Assembly (NCBI GenBank): GCA_012932295.1
Contig: JAAONU010000019.1
Coordinates: 28,772,913-28,836,912, forward strand
Source of the DNA: Cyclina sinensis
Lineage: Eukaryota; Mollusca; Bivalvia; Venerida; Veneridae
Reading direction: 5' to 3'
DNA length: 64,000 nucleotides
The position numbers and the translations under genes were made by a program. This document shows positions 25,396 to 35,753 of the stretch, piece by piece. Within the stretch, counting starts at the first letter, position 1. Each line of letters begins with the position of its first letter. The notes under the pieces were generated by a model that searched no databases, had not been told where the DNA came from, and saw nothing but the letters and a program-made list of their open reading frames with translations.

Positions 25396-26652
25396 AACAA
25401 GAGATGTTTGTAAAACATATTTTACCCCCTTGCCTCTGACTTCAACATAAGTAGACCCAATATCTTTCATCTACACACAATGCCTAACCATCAAACAAAC
25501 TTGGAAGATTCTTGGTTAATGAGTAACATTGGAACAAGTGAAGTAGGAATAGTGCTTCATAAACAGTTTCTGGGAAAAGGAAAGAACAAGAACAGCAGAA
25601 ACCCACATTCAGAGTGCAAGGCCTTTTGAGCTTAAATGGACCTAGTGAGCCCAAAATCAATACCGGTAATCATGCAAAATTATTCTATAAAGTTGGAGGG
25701 TCCTGCATTCAGATGTTCTTGAGTTATTAATTGGAAACTGTTTTCAAAATGAAGGCCCTCTGAGCTTGAACTTTGACCCAGTTAACCAAAAATGAAAAGT
25801 GATCATCTCATTTTGCACAACTATCCTGTTAAGTTTGTAGATTCTGGAATATTGAGAATAAGAGAATGGTGTTGTTGATGGAGAAAATTTATCTGGCTAA
25901 GCTTGGAAAATTATCTGGAGTCGAAGGCAAACCAAATAAATTTCGTGACAGGATGAAAGTTGATCTAGAGTAAAAATCTCAAGCCTATGAGGGACATTGC
26001 TGATAACAAATTATCTCCCTTACTTAGATAACATCAAAGGTAGACCAAATTGCACTTTGGTCCTTTCAGTTGGAATCCTCTGACTTTATTCTTGTTTCTC
26101 TTTGTGATTGTCTTGACTTTTAGCTGTGAAAACTGTCACATATGTTAAATAAAAAGTTGGGATTAACAGAAAACAAACATTATGGTATTAGTAAAACATG
26201 TTGCTAAACTATATGTTTAAACTATATTTGTTGTAAATAATTAGGCTTAATTATCACCATACCAAAAGAGAAAATAGCGATGAAAGCAGAGGAATCCAAA
26301 TGGAAGGACCAAAGTAATATTAGAGAGTATTCAGGGTAGATAATCCACTAATGTCCCCCATTATTAATGTAACCCAATATGAGCTGGACCTTTGACCATG
26401 AGGACCAATATCTATAATGTCATCTGTAATGTTTCCTGTAAAGAAACCAAGGTTCAGTTGTCCTGTTATTGATCGACTATTTCCCAAGTGCAGACCCATG
26501 AGAGCTTGAACTTTGATGCTTTGACCTGTTGAGCCCAAAATCAATCTGTATCATTTGAGGGTCCTGGATATTGATCCTAAATTGTTTAGTCTATATACCA
26601 AAAGACCTACAAAAGTTGTAAACCCCTGCTTCAACTGGGGCATAAAAATTCA
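25396..26652 (-). mobile_element. HINE/pearl-like element in minus orientation, with P-copy inside
   Basis: Read on the minus strand it starts TTTTTATGCCCCAGTTGAAG (26652) and ends with a hairpin ATGTTTTACAAACAT and CTCTTGTT (25396). Internal sequence repeats GAGCTTGAACTTTGACCC-type stretches. A decayed palindromic element P is inserted at 25860-25960. The element sits between the convergent 3' ends of ACOX3 and MED31. Confidence 0.55.
25860..25960. mobile_element. Palindromic element P, decayed copy 3
   Basis: GGTGTTGTTGATGGAGAAAA, TTTATCTGGCTAAGCTTGG and CGTGACAGGATGAAA align with the right arm and terminal motif of copy 1 (691-912), but the palindrome is largely lost. Confidence 0.5.
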
Positions 26653-27475
26653 TTTATTTTACAAAATCCAGTAAAATAATCAGAACTGCTGTTAATTTGA
26701 TGAAAAAGTGCACTGAACATTGTCACTTGTCTTTCAGTTGTAGTTTTTACTCTTTTGTAAATAAAGTGTGGTAGAAATCCAGTGCTTTGACTTTCCAAGA
26801 AAAAAAGACTAAGGATTCTGTTGTACGATGTATTTCTAAGCCGTTACTATGATTATAATCCTCTCTTTAATCTGTATAAAAATATTTTTGTCAATGCTTC
26901 ATCTATCACTGTCTTACTGCACAAAGTCATAAAACTAATTAAAGTCTTAGATCCCTAGAAATCCCTACTGAAAGTGAAAACAAGATAAGGAAGCTTCCTT
27001 AACATCAATCTGAAATAGCAGAATACCCTAACAAATTGAAAAGAAAACTTTAACAAACTGGTTCAATTAAACATGTTGTATAGACAAAACACAATGATCC
27101 TGATCACTTTTTGCATTGCATCAAATAATTTGCTGTATTCCATCCTCCATTCTTCCATACAGGAGTACTGAATGGACCAAGTTACGTTTTGTGGTTCAGT
27201 CATTTTGTATTATCACAATTTATCTAATTGCATTTTGACTTTATGCACATGTTATGATGGATATTGCCTTTGAGTTGTATTAAAATATTAAACGTGCCCA
27301 CAATGTTGCCTGAGAAACTAAATGTTACATAAAAGAAATGATTCTGTCAACAGTTTACTCACTAATTAATTTGCAGATACTAAAACTCCTTTACCTATAC
27401 AGATAAATTTAACAATACCCTTATTTTCTGTTTATAAGTTAACTTTCTACTACAAGCATATGTTAAAATTTTTAA
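26653..27475. other. Intergenic between ACOX3 and MED31 3' ends
   Basis: AT-rich, non-repetitive by eye and without a supported reading frame. It is the end-to-end spacer of the convergent pair. Confidence 0.5.
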
Positions 27476-27481
27476 TTTATT
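27476..27481 (-). promoter_or_regulatory. Polyadenylation signal of MED31 (candidate)
   Basis: AATAAA on the minus strand, about 250 nt beyond the MED31 stop codon. Confidence 0.45.
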
Positions 27482-27730
27482 ATTTCTTCAAAGTTTACTG
27501 ACAAGGACATCTTCTATATGCTCAAATATGAATCTTCATACACATGTAAGAGCAAACAACAAGTTATTTCATTAAGTGGCAGGCTTACAACAGTATTTTT
27601 TAAAAAAAGAACCCGTGTTACTTCTATCATATAAAACTGACTTCCAGTATGATTTGCTTCTCTGAACTTCTTCACTTTTTTTGCGCCACAATATTTCGTA
27701 CAAAACAAATCCACCATGACAAGAAAATGT

Positions 27731-30700
27731 TCAAGACGGCTTTGATTCTTTGATGTGTTGTTGTACATGTTCGGCCTCTGCCGAGAGCAACTGTACTCTC
27801 TTACGCTGATAATGTTGCCAGTGTAACAACTGTTGGTCATCGATAAACTTTGCACACTGTTGATTGGCTAATTCCTTTCTGAACTGTTCATACTGCAGCA
27901 GTTCTAAAAAATGTAGCGCTTGTGGGTACCTGTAAACAGATGCAGAAAACCACATGAACTTATTTTACTGAATACTGATACAAATTACTTACATGTAAGC
28001 TGTACTGCACACAAGATTACTACTGAAGGTGTATGATGGAACCACAAAAGTATGAAGATGACTTAATTAGGTTTAAATTTTCCTCTTTGGAAGTGAACTT
28101 GTGGCTTTCATCATCAACTGGCACTTCAAGAAATTCAGAACGAAAAATGTTGTTCACTCTTGTAAAAGTTTAAGTTTTAATACTAATTTTAACTTGTATA
28201 TGTATGTGAACTGAATGACTACAGATCTATGTATCAGTAAAAATGTAAAAAAAAAAAATAAAAAAAATGAAAGTAAGAAACATCAAAAATTACTTGAGAA
28301 ACTTTGCATATTTTGGTTCCTTCCAGTACTGCAAGTACTTGAGGTAGTTTACGAAGTTAGTGTCTTTGAAATAACCACGCTGAGCAAGAACTGAAATATA
28401 TCATAAATGATTTATAAAACTGTACAATGTTGCAGTTAGAAAACAGCTTCATTAGTTATGACACTGAAAAAGATGGAGCAGGTCTTATAACAACCAAGAT
28501 TAGATGTCATATCAAGTTGTTGTTGTTTGGTTTTTTTATAATTCCAAATACTGCATGAAAATATGACAAATAAATGTATACAAAAGAATTCCAAATTTAA
28601 GAAACTGCACTCACAGTTAAGATAGTTAGGATTGGCCAAACACTGCACAAACTCAAGTTCTGCCTGAAACCGTAGTTTTGACTGATCCTCAGTTTCTGAA
28701 AAAAGGAGCTAATGTGTTAAAAGCATTCACATTCATCTGTATGACTGGTAACAATTGCATTTAACTTATAAAGCTCACTAATGTTTAGTTTTTATGCCCC
28801 CATAGGGAGACATATAGTTTTTGAACTGTCTGTCCATCAGTCAGTCCACACTACTGAAAATAAATAGGGGGTCATCTAACTGTAAACTTGTTATCATTAA
28901 CAAAAGAGAACAATGAAGTTCATTTCATAACAATAGAATAAGGGGCCAATGGCCCTCTATTAAACAAAAGAAAATAACAAAAGAAAAATACCTCCTATCC
29001 AGTTTTGGCCATCAGTCCATCTGTCCGTCAGTCTGAAAACTTTAACATTGGTGATAACTTCCTTATTAGTAAGGGGATTTACTTCATACTTGGAAACAAC
29101 ACCCCTTTGGACAAGACCTTCCCACTGACCTATATTTATTTGACCTTGACCCCTGAATGACCTTCACCTTGAAGATCCGATTGCCAAAAACTTTAACATT
29201 TTAACATTGGCAATAACTTCCTTATTAGTAAGTGGATCTACTTCATATTTGGCAAAACACCCCTTTTGACAAGACCTTCCCACTTACCTATATTTATTTG
29301 ACCTTGACCCCTGAATATCCAATTGTCCAAAAACTAACATTTAACCATAACCTCCATATTAGTAAGTAGATATACTTCATATCTGAACATAACACCCCTT
29401 TGGACAAGACCTTCCCATTGACCTATACTTATTTGACCTTGACCCCTGGATGCCTGGTCCTCAGCTCAAAGGTCAAAGCACCACTTTTGGGGGCATTGTC
29501 ATCTTTCAGTGACAGTTCTTGTTTCTAATGTTTTACATAACTTTTTATTGACTGGATAATTATATTTATCATGCCATTTTCGATTCAAATATGATAATAT
29601 GCCATACAGTATAAATAAATTTGGCTGTCACTAAAATATAACAAGGCAGTCTGAAGGACAGCTAAATCCCCTTCTGCAGCGGACATGAATGTGTACTTCT
29701 TGACCTTTAACCAACCATGACCTTGATGTTGTGGCATGCATATTATAAGCACATAGTCTCATGATAGTAACTATTTGTGCCAAGTTAGTTAAAATCTTCC
29801 ATAAAATCAAAAAAGTTATGGAGAACATTTAACCTTGACCTTAGGGGTAGCAACCTGGATATTGGGTTCTGCACATCATGTCATAGTGGTGATCATTTGT
29901 GCAAAGTAATTAAAAAACTTTTCGTAAGCCAAGTTAGTAAGTTATAGAGCAGACGTGAAATGTGGATATTTGACCTTTAACTGTGACCTTGACCTTGTAG
30001 GTAGCAACTTAATTATTGCGCTCTTCACATCGTCTTATAATGGTGATCACTTGTGCCAAGTTATTTCAAAATTTTTTTAGCAGTTTAAAAGTTAAGGAGC
30101 AGACACAAAATGTAGACTTTTAACACTTGACCTTTAAGTGTGACCTTGACCTTGGGGATAGTAACCCAATTATTGTGCTCTGCTCATCGTCTCATAATGG
30201 TGGTCACTTGTGCCAAGTTATTTCAAAAAGTTTTCAGCGGTTTAAAAGTTATGGAGCGGACACGAAATGTGGACTTTTTAACATTTGACCTTTAAGTGTG
30301 ACCTTGACCTTGGGGGTAGTAACCCAATTATTGTGCTCTGCTCATCGTCTCATAATGGTGGTCACTTGTGCTAGGTTATTTCAAAAAATTTTCAGCAGTT
30401 TTAAAGTTAAGGAGCGGACACTAAAGTGTTACAGACAGACGGAGGCCATTCCTATAATCCCTTCCTTGCTTTGCGGAAGGAGATTAACAAGTTCTAAAGC
30501 TTTTGCAATAGGAGAGATTGTGTTTGCAAATACTGCGTTATCTTTTCATCTGATAAGACACAAGTCGGGTGGGCAGATGCCGATATGCCATATTTTTATG
30601 GTATCGGTAGTGTTTTTCTAAGGGTCATAACTTTGTTTACATTTCACATATTTATAAAGGCTTTGTGTCAATGAAAATTGTAATTAATTTAGCAATTTGT

Positions 30701-32099
30701 AATTTTTAAAATGAATGAACTACGAAGACTTAACTTACACTATTTTTCTAAATAGTTTTCACAGTCTTCTGGTCTTACAAAAAGTTAAATGTCACTAAAA
30801 ATGGTTTTTCATTTTTAAATCATATTTTAATATAAAAATATGAAAATTATTAGTTATTCGAAACTATTTAAATTTTGAAATTCCATGAAATAGCAAAAAA
30901 GTTATGAAAGTTTAAAAATTCCTGTCCTGTACACAACTATTGTTTATGTTATTGTTTTTGCCCACCAGGCATTGTATCTGTTTTGCCATGTGATGTCACA
31001 GCAATCTCTCCTATATAACAATTCTTCAATTAACAATACTGGTATCATATTTATAAACCTGACAGACAGTTAAGCAGACACTTTTTATCTGGCTTTAAAA
31101 ACCATTAGGAGCAGGCAGAAGTGTTCCATTTTAAAGACTGTGTTGAAATCATGTCTTTTAAATTAACAAATTCTTAAAGAAACTTCAAGTGATTTACCAT
31201 GTATTTTCTTTAAAAATAGTTCTGGCTTCCATAACTTTATATGTCGCTTTTATGATTTTTGACATTGCGCGACAGTAAAGTTACGGGTCAACCCCATTTG
31301 CAAAGGCTACCAGAATTATGACAGTTTTATGAACAGTAAATAAATAACTATCAAAATCACCCTTATCAATCAAATTTGGGTCAAATAAATTACACCATTT
31401 GATAAGCAAATAAATTTTGTATCTATTCATTGTTCTCTCCAGAAATAACACCACGCAAAGGTACCTGAACGTAAGTCTCGCAAGTCACGCGATAGGACAG
31501 CAATGGCGGCGAAATTCACAAAATTTAACTGAGCTGATAAACTTTGAGGTATAATTCCATCGATCAAACCTTTTTTATTCACACAGACTGAAGTGTGCAA
31601 AATTGATTGAATTACCCGTACCTGTAGAGAATTTGTCCAGATAACACAAATTTATAAATCACAGCGTGACATAAATATGTCACAGTTCTGGTTGACTTTC
31701 GATACGGGATTGACTTCAGCGAACAGGTCTAGCTATTCTATAAAACCTGTTCGCTGAAGTCTCTTTAGCTAGTTTAAAAATGGTAAATGGTCTGTTATGC
31801 AGGGACTTAGATTTGTTACTATGTGGGCAGATTCTCAAGTAAAGGTCTTCCAGAAACGCAACTGAAACACTTTCTTCATATAGAACAACCTGCTGCTATT
31901 TTCATGACTTAACTTTCATAAGGTAATTAGGTATGTAATTGTAATTAAGTGATATCCGATTTCTAGTACACAAAACAAAAGTTTTAAATTGTTACTAGAA
32001 TTCTGCGACTGGGAAATGAAAAAAGTGGTATTTTATTGTTTCATATTTACCCGTGAACGTATTTGCAGTCACAGGCTGTGACATTCTTGGCTGGGCCAT
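27731..32099 (-). CDS. MED31: Mediator complex subunit 31 (complete, 4 exons)
   Basis: Exons on the minus strand: 32099-32051, 28695-28615, 28390-28294, 27929-27731. Phases match throughout, giving 426 nt and 141 aa (vertebrate MED31 is about 131). MED31 (Soh1) is a small conserved subunit that helps link the Mediator middle module to RNA polymerase II. Seen: LEFVQCLANPNYLN ending at residue 43, FLAQRGYFKD at 44-53, NYLKYLQYWKEPKYAKF, then YPQALHFLELLQYEQFRKEL and CAKFIDDQQLLHWQHYQRKR; all are family signatures. The C-terminal tail after RKR is rich in Q, E and H. Exons 2-4 are certain. Exon 1 is only 49 nt and was chosen because its donor (G|gtaaat) gives the right phase and yields MAQPRMSQP...ETEDQSKLRF, resembling the METDD...LRF start of animal MED31. 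It is divergent from INTS2. Confidence 0.94.
28789..29524 (+). mobile_element. HINE/pearl-like repeat element, family A (copy 1)
   Basis: Starts TTTTTATGCCCCCATAGGG. Units of roughly 150 bp carry AACTTCCTTATTAGTAAG, CTTCATACTTGG and TTTGACCTTGACCCCTGAAT. It ends AAAGCACCACTTTTGGGGGC, then GTCATCTTTCAGTGACAGTT and CTTGTT. A second copy is at 41899-42566. It is in MED31 intron 1, antisense to the gene. Confidence 0.7.
29640..30490 (-). repeat. Tandem array, ~157-bp unit, with TGACCTTGACCTTG cores
   Basis: Units marked by TGACCTTGACCTTGGGG near 29830, 29982, 30139 and 30298 (spacing 152-159). The minus-strand start is suggested by GTCTGTCTGT and a short stem at 30440-30485 (CCTTCCTTGCTTTGCGGAAGG). 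It is probably another non-autonomous element in reverse orientation, within MED31 intron 1. Confidence 0.65.
30491..32050 (-). other. MED31 intron 1, promoter-proximal half
   Basis: No exon was recognised. It is AT-rich except for a GC-richer patch at 31440-31520. It contains the 17-bp inverted repeat at 31712-31761. Confidence 0.45.
31712..31761. repeat. 17-bp perfect inverted repeat near MED31 5' end
   Basis: GACTTCAGCGAACAGGT (31712-31728) and its exact complement ACCTGTTCGCTGAAGTC (31745-31761) are separated by 16 nt. It is located in MED31 intron 1, about 300 bp inside the 5' splice site. Confidence 0.9.
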
Positions 32100-32148
32100 G
32101 GCAAAGTCAGGAATATTCCTTTCAAAATTTCTTTGTCCAAAATGAAAG
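32100..32148 (-). promoter_or_regulatory. MED31-side remnant of the shared promoter / 5' UTR
   Basis: Only 49 bp of non-element sequence lie between the proposed MED31 start codon and the fold-back element; the outer 9 bp are one copy of the flanking repeat. It contains the palindrome GGAATATTCC. The role is inferred from position. Confidence 0.5.
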
Positions 32149-35100
32149 GGGTGTGACTAATTACCGGATCTAAGTTAGATCCGCGGATCTAAGATGTTAG
32201 ATCCACGGATTTTTTACAAGGTGAAAAGAGCTGAAAAAAATGTTTAAGAGTCTTTGAAAATGAGCCCTTTTATTTTTTTACAAACGGGCCAGCTGGGGGG
32301 GGGGCTTGGGCCCTTTAAGCCCCCCCGGTAAATCCGTGCCTGATTTCACTACGGACATTTAGCTTTTTAAGAGCATTGAATTAATTAAATCCAGATTGTT
32401 TTATTAACAAACTGAAGAATTATATATAAATGTATGTTTAGACCAAATTTTTAATGAAAATCGTTTTTGCGGATATAAAAAAATAATGATTTTCTGTCAA
32501 CGGATCTAAGATTTTACATCTGCGGATCCAAGATTTTAATACAGACATCTAGCTTTTTGAGAGCAAATAATGAATTAAATCCAGGTTTTTATTTACAGAT
32601 AGAAAAAACTATGTATAAATGTATGATTAAACCAAATTTTTAATAAACATCTTATTTGGGAATTGAAAAAATTATGAGATTCTGTCCGCGGATCTAAGAT
32701 TTTAGATCTGCGGATCAAAGACTTTACTACGGACATCCAGCTTCTTTAGAGCATAGACTTAATTAAATCCAGGTATTTATTTGCAAATTGAAGAATTATA
32801 TAGAAATGTATGTTTCAACCGAATTTTTATCAAATATCTTTTCTGGATTGAAAATTCATGATTTTCTGTCTGTGGATCTAAGGTTCTAGATCTGCGGATC
32901 CAAGATTTCACTACGGACATCTAGCTTCTTAAGAACAAAGAATTAATTAAATTAATGCATTTATTGTATAAATGGAAGAATTATATAGAAATGTATGTTT
33001 CAACCATATTTTTAAGATGTAAGATGTTTGATCCACGGATCCAAGATTTTACTACGGACATCTAGATTCTTAAGAGCAGAGAATTAATGAAATCCAGCTA
33101 TTTATTTACAAATGGAAGAATTATGTAAAAATATGTGTTTCAGTCAAATTTTGAATAAATATCTCTTTTTGGAATTGAATAATTCACGAGATTCAATCCA
33201 CAGATCTAAGATTTTAAATCCGCGGATCAAATATTTTACTATAGACATCAAGCTTCTTAAGAACAACGAATTCATTAAATTAATGCATTTATTGTTTAAA
33301 TGGAAGAATTACATAGAAATGTATGTTTCAACCACATTTCGAATAGTCCTTTTTTCAGGTATGAATATTTAAGATGTTCTGTCCGCGGATCTAAGATTGA
33401 GATACGGACATTCGAATCTATTCGTACGAGTAGATAAATGATCGGCAGAGGAATATCTTGTTAACAGAGAACTTTTTATGATAAAATTCAATTGTTTTAG
33501 ATAATGAGTAATATTTGAACGAAAAACTTTTACAAACTTGTATGATTAAAGCTTTTTAATTTTTCAGGTCGATAAATAGCAGATGGCCATTGCCCAGATG
33601 GAAAATATGCCATAGGATCTAAGTTTTTAACTGTATATATAATATAATGAAATAAGTTGATTTGCATTTTTATAAAAAAAAAAAATAATCGGTAGTAATT
33701 GATTATAATACTCAAAGTTCAAAAGGTTTGAACTCTGTAATACTAACTGTTTATATTCTCCAGTCTTACCAACTGATATATCTTTATCAGAGAACATTGT
33801 CTTTATTATAACACCTCTTTAATAAAACGGTAGTTTAACGCACGCGTCAATTAACTTAATCTGACGAAATTATCCGGATTATAACACCTCTTTAACTAAT
33901 CGGTAGTGTTAAATCACGTGTCAATTATCACGTGTTTTTGAGAAACATGTGCAATGTCGGGTTTCTTTAATCAGAGTTAATCAAATCGGCTTTTGTTTTC
34001 TTCTCGGATTTTAACAAAAATGTAATTGCTATTAATTGTTAATAGGTAAGTATATAACTAATAGTAATTATAATCGTTCAAAACGTACTTTAAACTTAGA
34101 TCCACGGACAGAAGATCATGGATTTTCCACCCCCCTCCCCCCCAAAAAAACTATTTATTATTAATTTGGTTGAAACATAAATTCTATATGATTCTTCCAT
34201 TTATACAATAAATGTCTGGATTTAATTACTTCTCTGCTCTTAAGAAGCTAGATGTCCGTAGGAAAAATATCTGTGATCCGCGGATTAAAAATCTTAGATC
34301 CGCGACCATAAATTTATGAATTTTTCAATCCCCAAAATGCTTTTTATTGAAAATTTGATTGAAACATACGTCTCTATCCAATTCTTTAATTGATACAATA
34401 AATGCCTTGATCTAATAAATTCTTGTTCTTAAGAAGCTTGATGTCTGAAGTAAAATATTTGATCTGCCGATTTAAAATCTTAGATCCGCGGACTGAATCT
34501 CGTGAATTATTCAATTCCAAAAAGAGATGTCTATTCAAAATTTGGTTGAAACACGTATTTCTACATAATTCTTCAATTTGTAAATAAAAACCTGGAGTTC
34601 ATTCTCTATTTTTAAGAAGCTAGATGTCCGTAGTATAATCTTGGATCCGCGGATCTAACATCTTAGATCAGCGGACAGAAAATCATGAATTTTTCAATCC
34701 CCCAAAAATATGTTTATTAAAAATTTGGTTAAAAAAATCATTTTTATATAATCTTCCATTTGTTAATAAAAATCTGGAGTTAATTAATTCTCTGCTCTTA
34801 AGAAGTTAGATGTCCGTAGTAAAATTTTGGATCCGTGTATCTAAATAAAATCTTTGACATGCGGATCTAAAATCTTAGATCCGCGGACAGAAGATCATGA
34901 ATTTTTCGTATCCCTAAAAAGCTATTTGATCAAAATTTTGTTTAATGATACATTTCTATATCATTATTCCATTTATACAATTGCAAATAAAGATTGAAAA
35001 TTGAAATATACAATAAATGTCTGGATTTTATTGATTTTCTGTTCTTTAGAAGCTAGATGTCCGTAGAAAAATCTTTGATCTTAGATCCGCGGACCGAATC

Positions 35101-35522
35101 CCGCGAATTATTTAATACCAAACAGAGACATTTATTGAAAATTCGATTGAAATATACATTTCTTTATAATTCTTCAATTTGTACAAAAAATACCTGGATT
35201 TAATTAATTCAATGCTCTGAAAAAAGCTAAATGTTCGCAGTAAAATCTGTGATCTGCGGATTTAAAATCTTAGATCCGCAGCCATAAATTCATGAATTTT
35301 TCAATCCCCAATAAAAGATATTTATTCAAAATTTTGTTGAAACATACATTTCTATAAAATTCTTCAATTTGTACAATAAATATCTGGATTTTATCAATTA
35401 ACTGCTCGTACGAAACCCAGTCCTAAGAAAAATCTTAGATTCACGGATCTAAAATCTTAGATCCGCGGATCTAACATCTTAGATCCGCGGATCTAACTTA
35501 GATCCGGTAATTAGTCATACCG
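32149..35522. mobile_element. Fold-back transposable element (FB/Mutator-like, non-autonomous), 3374 bp
   Basis: The terminal inverted repeats are 56 bp with 2 mismatches (32149-32204 versus 35467-35522), including a perfect 51-bp core that starts TGACTAATTACCGGATCTAA. A direct repeat AAATGAAAG abuts both ends (32140-32148 and 35523-35531), consistent with a 9-bp target duplication. The left arm (to about 33420) has about seven units of 140-190 bp in one direction and the right arm (from about 34090) has similar units inverted. Each unit has GATCCGCGGATC-like palindromes, ACTACGGACATCTAGCTTCT and AATTAATTAAATCCAGG. The ~670-bp centre has no transposase-like frame. Fold-back structure, long TIRs and a 9-bp duplication are known for FB elements and Mutator-like elements; assignment to either is inference. 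Confidence 0.88.
32217..32342. repeat. G-rich 126-bp module, copy 1 (inside fold-back element)
   Basis: GGTGAAAAGAGCTGAAAA, AAATGAGCCCTTTTATTTTT, ACAAACGGGCCAGCTGG, a G-run, GGGCCCTTTAAGCCCCCC and GGTAAATCCGTGCCTG. It recurs almost unchanged at 38209-38336, but has no counterpart in the right arm of the fold-back element, so it looks like a nested insertion. Confidence 0.8.
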
Positions 35523-35753
35523 AAATGAAAGTAGAGTCAAACGGAAGTGGATAGAAGATAAGATTATAAAATCTTATTTTTTAAAGAGTTATAGCTTTAC
35601 GTCCCAAAAATATTCGTTTAAAAATCAATTATGAAAGTACGTGTTTTATTTTGTAAAATACAATCAGAAAATGGTGTGATAACATTTTTTTTCTGATTTA
35701 CTGCGAAACTTCAACATGTCAGCCTTCACTGAGTAGGGGAAAATTTCAACAAA
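35523..35753 (+). promoter_or_regulatory. INTS2 5' flank / other half of the split promoter
   Basis: 231 bp lie between the fold-back element and the INTS2 start codon, beginning with the second copy of AAATGAAAG. It contains an ETS-like ACGGAAGTG at 35541-35549. No TATA box is evident. Joined to the MED31-side remnant this would form a ~271-bp head-to-head spacer. Confidence 0.55.

Noticed and set aside
33530..33715. Possible transposase fragment in the centre of the fold-back element
   Set aside because: The 61-codon frame is AT-rich, lacks transposase motifs, and no other frame there is longer.
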